From contig JBBMOA010000017.1 in the NCBI GenBank assembly GCA_037954235.1, forward strand, positions 25,619,027 through 25,683,026: a stretch of DNA of 64,000 bases, in the 5' to 3' direction. Shown piece after piece: positions 25,106-37,300 of the stretch. The translations under genes were made by a program, and so were the position numbers. Within the stretch, counting starts at the first letter, position 1, and every line of letters starts with the position of its first letter. The notes under the pieces are model-generated. The model ran no database searches, was not told the origin of the DNA, and worked only from the letters and a program-made list of their open reading frames with translations. The stretch is from Aulostomus chinensis. Taxonomy: Eukaryota; Chordata; Actinopteri; Syngnathiformes; Aulostomidae.

Positions 25106-28100
25106 AGTCGTCAGTAGGCCTGGACTCTGCACAACCCTCACCAGGATTGTAACCACCATTTAGAATGATACATAAAAAGATGTATGACAGCGTTCCAGTA
25201 CCTTCTGCTTGTACTGTGTACCTGTACTGTGTACCTGTACAGCACATCTAAATCAAGAGTAGGGGATCTGGCTCAGTAAACAGTAGGACAGTAAAAGTAC
25301 ACTTGGCTGGGTTTCTTTTTGCGTGCTGTGACAATTAGTGGCATAAGTACAGCCGTTCATTACTTATGTAGAAGTACAAATCCTCCGTGACGTGTGACAT
25401 GGCATCTTCGCTGTCGTTTTCAGGTCTCAAGAAAGGGCTCCCGTGACGTGGCGGATCACATGGCCATCCAGATGGACGACTCGGACTCCATCACGGTGTC
25501 AGAGCAGAGCGAGCCATCAGCAGAATGTTGGCAGAACATGTACAAGCTGCTCAACTTCTACTCGCTCATCTCTGATCCCACTGGCATCCTGGAGAAAAGC
25601 TCCCCAGAGAACTGCCTTCCAGGTGGGTCTCGACCAGCAGCAGGCTTCTGGCTCTCCTCCTCCTCCTGCTGCTGCGTCACAAGACTCCCTTTTTGTCATT
25701 TTCCTTCATATTTATTTACTCCATTTTCTGTTATAAAAAAAACAAGCACGTATGTAATTGGTGCTTGCTGTTCTGTTGATTACCGTAGTCATGGCATGCT
25801 TTACTCGGTCATATTAAATACTCCTGATTCTGTACTCAGAGGCCACGTCACAAGTACACCAGCACATTTTTGGACTTTACCTTCGAGGTAGTAACTTATG
25901 CAAACAAAAGAAAAAATCTGTAATAGGCCAGAAATACCTGGATGCCTTATTAATATCAGGTAAATTCTCCAGGTGGAGATTTTGAGACATAATCAGAGCA
26001 GCTACACATTATCCAGGCATGAGCCTGGTCATTTAAAGTTTCCTATGATTTTAAAGGTGGGAACAGCACCATCCTTACTTCTAAAGAATGTAGATCACGT
26101 ACTCTGATGTGGTCAGAGCTGAGGAGCAGAGGGCTGATGGGGATTCAAGCTGCTCCAGGGGTCAGCGGGTGACACATCCCAGAGAGAACAGCCTTATCTC
26201 AGCTGCCTTTAATCTCTGTCTACTGGTTTTAATGCTGAAGTGAAGTTCGGCGTTAATTCGGTGTCCTCTGGACATTTCCTTCCATCCTGGCTTTTCGGTG
26301 TTTTCTTTAGTTTTGCTGATAAAATGTCTGGTTATATTTTTTGTTTGTGTGGAAACACAGTCAGTGACTAAAAGCAGCCTCTCAGGATGTATCAGGAGGA
26401 TGTGGAGAATACTGTTAATACTTCTTGATCGTAGTATGAAGTACAAATCCACCAAAGAATAGTTCAGGCTGACAAATGTCAGTATTTGTTGGAGGTAACA
26501 GCTGAGCACACGTGAAACATTCATTCTTCCTGCACATACAAATGAGAGCTCACTCAGTTTCCATCATTCCACTTGCATTTATTCCAATGATATTATTTTG
26601 TTGAACGTGTATAGTTTACATACTTTGATTTTACTGAGTCTTTATTTCTTGCATATCTTCTGCCTGCTTCTTGAACGCTTGAATCGGCAGCATGGATCTG
26701 GTGTTTCTGGCTCTGACATGATTCTCCTACAGAAGGTGGGCGCGGCCCCTCCGAGCTGCTCTGCAAGGTCATCTTTGAGAATGAGCAGCAGGACCCGACC
26801 ACGCCCAGCAGACCGCCAGGTGCAGGTGGGAGGAGGCGTAGCCTGGTGAGCTCCGAGCCGCAGCACGTCACCCTCATCGTGTTTGGTATCGGCATGGTCA
26901 ACCGCACCCACCTGGAGGCCGACATCGGCGGACTGACCATGGAGGCCGAACTGAAGAAGATCCACGGGAGTTTCACCCTGAAGGAGAAGATGAAGGGTGA
27001 GACGGCTCGGGGTTCTGTCTTGACTGCATGTGGTAGCGACCCCTCACCAGAAAACCCGATGAAGTCTTTCAAGGACTCACTTATGTGAGTCTTGAGCTCA
27101 CACAGACCTCCCCCCTCCTGTTCCACTTCTTTGGCACTACAGAATGCAGACAGGTGTATTTAGCTTGAAGCTAACAGTGCTGAGCATGAGTAACTGACTA
27201 GCTGGTGTATTTAGTTAAACCAACTCTTTCTTGCTCATTCCCAGGAATGCCAAACTGAACTGCAATTATTTTGTAGTTAGTTAGTTTCTATGTACAATCA
27301 AAGTTTTTTGTGGACCACTGATCATAAAACTGGATTAAGGAGACCTGGATTGTACCGGACGTCATGGAGAGTTTGTAAACGGATGTTTTTGGACAGTTTA
27401 GCTGTTGTTAGTTCCGGTCTCCGTTAGCTTCAAGCTAAGTATACGTGGCTGGCTCTTCCTGCAATCAAAGAAGTGATGCGGGAGGGAAAAGACATTCTTG
27501 TGGGCTCGAGACTCCTCTTGTATGTCTCGGCGGATAAAAGAATTGCAGTTTATCAGTATTTATTTAAACATCCGTTTAATTCAGTCATTTTGCGTGACAG
27601 ACATCCTGCACCAGAAAATGACCGAGACGTGTGCATCGGCTCACATAGGAGGCGTCAACATCGTCCTGCTGGAGGGCATCACCCCCGACATCCAGTACGT
27701 ACGCCAGCTCTTGACCCTTGGCTCATTGACAGTCACGTCACAGCTTTCATGTCTTATGTTGGAAAGGAAATGAATTCTTGTAAAAGGGGTGTGTCGTTCT
27801 GCTTGGACTCTATGAATATATCGATCCTGTGTTTTCACCTGTAAGGGTTTGTCGATTCAGACTTGAATGACTTCCTTTATCGTTTGTCTCATCTGAGAGA
27901 AATGACACAAAAAAAGTGTTCAGTCATGGAAAACCTGGAAAAGTCAGGGATTATAAATGGGCAATTTGCAGGCCTGGAAAAGAACATTAGACCGTAAACG
28001 TTTCACATCAAAGTCGTGCACATTTATTGCAGCCTGTGTAGACAGAACCACATCTCTGGCTTCACATTGTTTCTGTTGCTTCAAAGCTTGATTTTGTTAA

Positions 28101-31100
28101 ATCAATGCCACACATCTGTAAAGATTCTTCATGTGTAAACACATCTTCATCTGGTCTTGAACGTGTTCTGGAGCAGCTCGCAGACGTCATGGAAATGTTA
28201 CCGAAATGCAATTGTAAAAATATGTCTGAAGCCTGGGTTCTATTCTTGGAGTGGTGGCTAACTCGGGGAGGGAAGTCAGAATAATTCTGCATCAACACAG
28301 CAACAGAACCTGCCTGAGGAGCTTTCATATCATACAAAGAACCTTTGAATATCCTTGAGTTTACACTGAGAAGAAGGTTCAGTGTTTCCCCCAACACGAG
28401 CTCTCAGCGGGAACTAATTAGCGTCTCTTTTCTAGCCAGGTAATTTACATAGCAGGTTTTGTTTTTTACTGAAAGCAATTTCCTCAGAACATAACCACCC
28501 TAATCAGCTTATAGTCATGCATTCAAGCAGCATCTCTCTGCTCTTCTGATTCAGTTAAAAACTATTCTGCTGCTCAAGGAAAAGCAGTTAATGTAACAGA
28601 TGCTGCAACAATAAAACGCAAGCTGAATCTAATTTCGCTGCTGTTAGCTGTGCTCATGTGTTTGGATAAGTGCATGTTAGACAGGAGAGTGCTAGCGTTT
28701 AGTGAGATTGTGTTCCACGCACCAACACTCAGCTGTGACCAACAGTAACTGCATAGCTGCACGTGATTTACCTGCAGGCCTGATCGACTCAGCTGACGAC
28801 CAGGCACTTGAGAGGGAAGCTCACTCAGAAATGAAAGTTCAGTCTCAATGTACCCGCTGTCATGCTGGTGGCGTGTTGGATGCATCTTTTTTAGTAAATA
28901 AAAACTTGTTGAGTTTCTGTGGGAAAGGCGTTGCAGTCATTAACCAAACAATTTAAGTGAATGTTGACCAATTTTGAAAGAAACGAGGAAGACATAAAAA
29001 AAAAAAAATAGTGTTTTTCGGTGTTGCTTGTCTGAAGTAATCCAAGTGTCCTGAAGCCTCAACATGCCAGGTCGTTTAGAAAAGCCATTTACGCCGCCAT
29101 GTCTTCAGCCTGCCTGCTCGCTGTAGCCTGGAGCTGCCAGCCATGGAGAGGCCAAAAACATGGAGCCAGGGATGTTTTTCTAAACAATTATTTTCTGCAT
29201 CATTAAAAGTTGGTCACCACTCGCTTCAGTTCTTTGGGGTCGTGACTGCAATCCCTTTTCCTGGGAGCTCCAGTCGACTGAGGTTTCACTTTTGAGTGAA
29301 CTAAACCTTTAAATACAATAAAGGTCTTTATTCCACAAGTAAATAACTTGTTAATGTCTGCTCCTGCATCAGAGCACCGCCGGGATGAGACGTTTCTGTA
29401 GTGCAAGAGGAAGTTAGCATGTTTAGAAATGAGGTGTGTTTGTAGTCCAGCAGGAAGTGGTCGCCTGCTGGTTCCTCCACGAGCAGCCAATGGCATTGCT
29501 CCCTGTGAGTGAATCAGGAAATGAGACTTGCAGTTTTGGTTCATCAGGATCATCGTTGCTGAACAACGCTGCTAAAAGTCCAAGGTTGTGCTATGAAAGA
29601 ACTTCTCCAGAGGCACGACCTCATCGCGACTACAACTAATGGAACGTTCCAGTTGAACTCACAACTCTGAGTGTCTAAGTTCCCAGGTGGAAATTTCAAA
29701 AGACGTAAACAACAAAACCTAAAATAGTAACAACAGGAAACGGTCATGGCCCTCGGTGCTGCTTTCTTCTGTGCTGTTGTTGTTTTCTGGTGTGTTTGTG
29801 ACATTGAGCGTGACGCATCAGGAGAAAAACAAAGGCAACTTGTCTACTCGCAGTGACAAAGGGGTCCTTAAGCGTTTCTGGTAGGTTTAACCACCGGTCG
29901 CTTTAAGCCGTAGCCAACAACAGCTTCCATGTTTCTTGCATTATGAGGTTATGAATTGATTTTGTTCAGCTTGCTTGTGTTGAGGCCTCGTGGTGCATGA
30001 GAACTGTTTCACACTTGCTCTGCTCTTCTTCTCCTTCTTCTTCCTCACCTGCCTACGACTTGCTTACTAGACTGGAGGATTTCCCAACATCTCCCACCAG
30101 CACAGCTAAACAAGAGTTCCTGTATGTTCCCTTTAGGGTTCTCCGTGCATTAGTGAATCCCAAACACAGCTGCCCAATCACACATCCCTCATTTGTGTCA
30201 GCCCCCGTCATCAGCACTCAGTGACTGTCATAATCGCTTCCTCAGGACGCTCTGTGTTCAGTCTGTGCATGAGGCCACTTAGGGGTTAAAAGTTCCTTTT
30301 GATGTAGTTCAAGTTCTGTATTCATCTTTTTTGTTGCTTCTGAGAGAAATGCTGAAATATCTGACGAGGAGAGTTGATATCTGAGCATTTGTTTACAGTG
30401 GGAAATACGTTTAAACTGATACTTCAACCAAAATGGTGTAGTTGTCCTTTCAAGTACTCACTAATAGTTGAGCTCAGAACGGAGTTTTTCCCCCTCCTGT
30501 ATCACTTCTTAGTGATTCCGGAATGTGGGAAGAACCAGCCATGCGCGTTCAGCTCAGCGCTAATAGAGACTGACAGACACGAACAAAGCTGTCAGTCTCT
30601 AAATGATCCAGGTCATCGTCTGCTATAACCCTCGTCTTCTCAATCCAGTTTCTGATCAGTTACACGCAAACACTTGGATTTTTTGAGCAATGAGAAGCTG
30701 AATACCCTTTTTAGGTGAAGTATCGCTTTAAAGGCCATGCAAGTGTGTTGTTCAGGCAGGATGTTGTCCTCCTCATCCGAGACCAGGCATCGTAACTCAT
30801 GACCGTGTTCATTCACACCGGACCATGAGTCTCTGTCCGTCTCATCTGGATCTGCATGGTCTTCACTCACACGTCCTCGTCCTCATTTCATCTGGTTCAT
30901 ACATCACCGGTCCGTCTTCTGGGGTCATCTTGAATTCGCTCTGTGTTTCAGAACTGTGGTGAAATGCAACATCGCCAAGTCTCAGGCCTTGTACAGCGCC
31001 CAGCGGGGCCTGAAGACCAACAACGCCGCCGTCTTCAAAGTTGGAGCTATCATGATCAACATCCCCCAGCACCCGGCGACGCTGCACAGCATGATGGTGC

Positions 31101-34100
31101 GCAGCTCGCACCAGCTCTCCAAACAGATCTCTGACCTGATCCGCCAGCCCTCCAACACGTACGTCCGACCCGCCGCCGCCCTCTTAGTTCCTCAAAACCT
31201 CCCATGAAAAAATGGTGTTGAAAATCCTGAATGAGTCTGTCAAGGTACATATCTCATCTCATAAAAGCCAAACTTTTCATCCACACTGCTGCTAGTAGAC
31301 GTGTTCAGAGCTGCTGTTTGGTCTCATGTCATGTCGATGACATCAAATGATTATTCGGCTGGTATCACAGATGCGCCGGTATCAGCGAGAGCATGCTGGA
31401 TTATTCAGCCAGTTGATATTAGCTGATGTGAACACTTCAAGTTGCTTGATGTAATTTAGAAGTGATGCCCCTCCCTCATTTTCCAGTAGAGTGAGCTGAG
31501 CTCCAGTGCTGCACTGATGACATTTTGGACAATAACAATTATTTATTGTTAAAGAGTGAAATGATTTTTCCTCCAATACACATCAGCCAACCGCCCAACA
31601 GAGAGGACACGCCCACACCCACCCCTCAACCCTCAGACAAGGCGTCCAGCATCAATCAGACACCCGTCGAGGCCAACGAGTTCCCTCAGCTCCCAGAGGG
31701 TCTGGAGAAGAAGCCCATTGTCCTCAAGTTCAGCGCCATGATGGATGGCATCACCATCGGCGCTGCGCTGCTGCCTTCCCTGAAAGCAGAGTACAAAATG
31801 GGTCGCATGAAGAGCCACGGCATGACAGGTGGGATTACCTGATGATGCAAAGTGACCAGAGCCGAACTCCTGAGAACGTGTCCATGTCCTCAAATCTTTT
31901 TGAATCCCCCAGCAACTTGAAACCTTGAACAAGTAGACAGGCGAAAATAAGCTCAGCTCCAAGATACAGGAGCCACAGACTGAAAGGAGATGAACGGTCA
32001 GATGAATTGGATAGAAATGAACGGGGCTTCTATGTCCCTTTAATCGTCTCTTGTGTTTCACGAGCAGCCAGTTGATGTCTTTGACTGTTGCATTCCACTG
32101 CAGTCCACTTACGTCTCCTCCTGCTGTTTTTAGGAGCACAAACCAGTTTCACCTTTGAGTTGCCCAACCACAAGCTTTGCTTCCAGTCCAAGGTGTCCAC
32201 AGCGGACATGTCCACCATGCCACCGTCCGCCAGCCTCACCCTGCCCCCGGTCACCATGTCAGGAGAGTACATCATGGAGGACCATGAGAGTCACTCAGAC
32301 CAGGGCTGGGGGGGCGACGACTTCCCAGCCAAGCAGGGGAACTACCTGCAGGGGAACTACCTGCGCTGTGTGGCCGAGGTAGGAGCGACGCTGCTGATGC
32401 ACCAGGACAGGCATTAAGAATCGGTTACACCCATGAAACCTGCACTCACTATAGCTAACCCACCTACACCATCTTTACAAAGTCAACTGGTCCTGTTCCC
32501 AGTGCGTGTCGTCCAGCGCCTGCCTGTCTGTCATGTGTGTTGTGATTTTGTGGTCTTGTTACAGCAGCATCAGCTACTCCGACTACAAGACGCGCTGACT
32601 TGTCTCCTCTGGTTTCAGATCGGCTCTTTTGAACACAACCTGACCACTGACCTGCTCAACCACCTGGTCTTCTTGCAGAAGGTCTTCATGAAGGAGGTCA
32701 ATGAGGTCATCCAGAAGGTGTCAGGTGATGTACCTAGAACAACGCCGCCTATCCAGAACTATGTCCTTGATTTCCTCCCAGGTCAATAAAGTGAAGAGAA
32801 CCTTTAGTGTCTGATGTCTCCTGCAGTTTTCTGTAGCTGCAGCTGCTACTGAAGTCACGCAAGTCATAGTTTTCCAGTCACAACTCTATGGTGCTCGTTA
32901 ATAAAAGCTTGAGTTACGTTGTTTCCAGAAAGAAGTGTGTTTTCCTCTTCACCTCCAGATTTGTTTCAAGGTTTGTTGAATGAAGTGATGCTGTGGAAGC
33001 CAGCTGGCCTGAATGGAGCAAGCACATTAGTTGCATCTCCTCTTTGACGCGACCTTCAGGACACAGAAACAGACCAGCCGAGAAAATAGAACTATACCTA
33101 AAGAATGAATCGTGTACAGCAAGTTGTCACATCCGGGAACAGTATTTAAATGTAACTGGGACACAAGAGTCCCATCTGTGTACAGAGACGGATGCGGCCT
33201 GCTCTCTGTGTGGCCTGAATCTGAACAAATTCTGTATGAACTGAGGTTGACGTCTAGACTTCCTATGCATGCAGGAGGAGAACAACCCATCCCGCTGTGG
33301 AACGAGCACGACACCTCAACAGATGCTGACAAGCCCAAAATCCTGCTGTATTCCCTCAGCCTCATGTTCAAGGTACCTCCTGTTCAGTCTCTGTCTCTAT
33401 GAAAATGCAGAAACATCAGTCACTCAGGAAGAAGCAGCCAGGTGAAGCTTTCAGTCCAGACGGCGTGTTACTTCAAGTCATAAAAGCAGCAAGCAGCTTT
33501 TGAGTGGAACTTTGCTGTTCCCAGGGGATCCAGATGACAGCCACCACCCCCTCCATGCGAGCTGTGCGCTTTGAGACGGGCCTGATCGAGCTGGAGTTAT
33601 CCAACAGGATCCAATGCAAGGCTCAGCCCGGCGGGAGCAGCAGTTACCTCAAACTGTTTGGCAAATGTCAAGTGGATCTCAACCTGGCGCTGGGACAAAT
33701 AGTCAAACACCAGGTAAACCTCAGACTCAGACTGCTGGTGGTTTTGTCCTGGATTTGACCTAAATATCTGGAATCTGTCACTCTACAGGTGTATGAAGAG
33801 GCTGGCTCAGACTTCCACCAGGTGGCGTACTTCCGGACCCGGATCGGTCTGCGGAACGCACTACAGGAGGAGATCAGTGGCTCCTCAGACAAGGAGGCTG
33901 TCCTCATCACCCTCAACAGGCCGATCGTGTTCGCCCAGCCAGTGGCCTTTGACCGAGGTGACTGTTTACTGAATCAGCCCAGATGTCTGACCACTTCCAC
34001 AGTGGGTGGAGCTGCAAGTCCCCCATGTCCCGAGTCTCATCCTTGTCCAGCTGTGACTGCAGCAGCCGGACAGGTTTTATTTAGAAACAATAACATGGTA

Positions 34101-34250
34101 CACAAAAGGGGGGGCCAGAAACTCATGTAAATACCACAGGAAATACCAACATGGCGGCGCGCGTGACATTTGCTGCACCCGGTTGTTGCTCTGCGTTCTT
34201 TCTTGTCCTGCTCTTCTGCTCCCGATCGTCTCTGGCATGACATGTCATCA

Positions 34251-34314
<64 letters not shown>

Positions 34315-37300
34315 CTCCTGCAGCTGTCCTCTTCTGGCTGAACTACAAGGCAGCGTATGACAACTGGAACGAGCAGCGGATGGCCCTCAACAAGGACATC
34401 CACGTGGCAACCAAAGAGGTGGTGGACAAGCTGCCAGGCATCCAGCAGACGTCAGCGCAGGCCTTCAGCACACTCTTCCTCCAGCTGACCGTCAACGACC
34501 TGGGCATCTGCCTGCCCATCACCAACACCTCCCAGGTAACCGCCGGCCCACGGCGTCACCCTCACCAGTTCACCCGTTATTCTTGATTAATAACATGTAC
34601 CAAACTACAGCTGCTTCACAATCTGCTAGTTCAAGATGATTAAGTCCAGATGTTGAATGAATTATTTTCATCCTGAATGCAAAGACATGCGGCTGATAAT
34701 TAAGATCTTTGGAGGATGTTAAACTTCTTTGACTGCCATTTGATTAAAACGAGCTGTTTCTTTCCAGGGTTGACAGATGTGCTTCCTAACATTTCACACA
34801 TCCGTTTTTAAAAGTTGGTCAAGTTAACTTTGTTAAAGCTTGGATTTTTTTTTTTTTTTTTGTAGCGAAGCAAGAAAAATGGAACATGCAGGAATCGTTT
34901 CTGGCTTTTTATTGTCAATTATATGATGTCATTTCTGTTCACCCATAAAAGAATGAGAAAGATTCAACATGATAGATAAATTCCTGTAGTCGGTCACCAC
35001 TTTGAGATTAAAAGGTCAAAATTATGGATTTACACTTTTTAATTTTAACTTTTTATCCCATGACAGCCTATAACGACGAATCATGAGAATATTTCTGTGA
35101 CCTTATTTCTTGCACTGGTCAAAATGGTTTTCCCAATAATGTTGCTTTTCCCCTGGAATATTTTATATCATAATCCCATCGATATTTGGTAGCATTCCCT
35201 CGTCTTCGTTCATTTTTGAATTTTAATTGATCACGTTGAGAAATATACTTCCAGTTTGCTTCTGAAGACCAATAATATCAGCGTTTCCTCTACCGAGGCT
35301 GCAGCCGCCCAGCAACCCCCCACCACCGTAGAGGGCGGATCCCAACATGTTGTATCCACTGCTGGGCTGCAGGAGTGACTGACATGAATCCAAGCTGCAT
35401 TCCAGTCCAATCAGAGTTGCACTGGAATGTGAACGCTGTCACTGTGAATCTTATCTGATGCAGCCATGTTGTGGCTGTTGTTTTGAATCCACAAAGTGTA
35501 TTGTTGCATTGTTGTATGATGGTGATTTTTGTCATCATCCGCTGTCTAATAATTGTTTCAGTTGTATATTTTTATGTGCAATGATTCAGATTTATCAGGT
35601 AAACTTGCTCATTTTATTGATGTGCCGTTTACGTGCCAGCACCTTCATGCGTGTCGCGCTCTGAGGGGAAACGCTGTGTGTTCGTGAACGGACCGTGTCG
35701 GTTGTTTGACTTCCTGACTGTCCTTGCAGTCGACGTATATCAGCTGTCATGTCACACTTATTTCCATAGAGGGGACAAGCAGCAGCTACGGAGGGCAGCA
35801 ACTCTGAGGCTGGGGCCAGCACATCAGTAGGCCGCCAAAAAAAAGCACGAAAAGTAACCTACAATTTATTACATCTCCTGTGATGGCTTGTTGTGGGACA
35901 ATGACTGACTGTGAGCAATCATCTGCGGTTTGCATCACGCGTGCTGTTGTAGAAATGACACGTGGCACCGCTTTGTAACTATTCACAAAGCTGGTATAAC
36001 GACTAATGGAGCTTGAGCTGGTGTCTGACTTGTTCTTGGGGTGTGTAATTACCTAGAGAGCCAGCTGGTGCTCAAAGTTTGCTTCTGTGTTGCTAAAATG
36101 GAAATAAGGAGGAAGTTCTACAGCATGAACTGCCTCTCCATCGAAAGATACAGTCATGGGAGTGCATGCTGACCTCAGGAAATTACATGGATTCCTGTGT
36201 GGAAGGTGCCAAAGTTGTGCTCTGAACTTGATCTGAGTCATAATCAAGTCTCACACCAAGACGATGTGTCACCCAAAAGGTGGATTTTGCCTTTTGAGTA
36301 GTAATTATGGGTATTTGGAGCTCACGGGGGTCTTTTTCCTTTGTGCATTCCTGCTTTATGACTCCGGAATGCAGAGCCAGCCGCGCATGTTTAGCTTGAA
36401 GCTAAATGAAGCTGCTTGAAAGCCAAAACCCACTTTGAGTGACGTATCTCTTAAAATCTGCCTTCCTTTATGACTGAGGTGATCAGAGGCTTCTTTTAGC
36501 ACCGTTGCACAGGCGGTCAGAAATTCAGGCGAAATGGGGGAATGTTTTCCTGTCGGGCAGGAAAACGCAACCTAACAATCTGAGCTCGGTAACATTTCAC
36601 TCGGACGTATCCCTTCTTTAAATTATTATTTTAGAGTTTTGACATGAATTCACACGTGTTCTGCCAAATCCCCTAAAAATATAAAATGATCGATAAATGG
36701 ATCAACAGGCTGCAGAGTGAAGTGTTGCCAGCTGCGTTTTTCCATCGGGGCTCTTTGTCACTGTCCTCCCTCATCCCCTGCAGCCCCGGTGACATGTTTT
36801 TCCTCTCGCTGCCCTCCCCCCCAAGGCTAACCACAGCATAGACTTTGACACCGGCTCAGCTCTGGTCCTGACCATCGAGAGCACGCTCATCACCGCCTGC
36901 TCCTCCGAGTCCTTGGTCAGCAAAGGCCACTTCAAGAATTTCTGCATCCGCTTCGCCGAAGGCTTTGAGACGTCCTGGGACGACTGGAAGCCAGAAATTC
37001 GAGGGGACCTGGTCATGAACGCTTGTGAGTACCGCGTGTGGATTTTGTCACGTAGCACCAATCATTGGTAGGAGTTTTGGTCTCACTAAGATGTGTTTTC
37101 TCACCTGCATTCCTTCTCCGTGTCTCCAGTATGCAGGAAGAGACAGCAACGTGTTCCGTTTCAGTAGACATTAAGATTACGCTCCAAGCAGAAAACACCG
37201 CAGTGCAGATGTTTAATGATTAAACACACGCAGGCTTCAGTTAGCAACACAGACAAAGGGGTTTCTTCCCTGCTGCATTACTTTTTTGTGGCTCCAGAAT

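Noticed and set aside
24902..25159. Minus-strand frame with a Val-Cys repeat
   Set aside because: It is the translation of a CA microsatellite.
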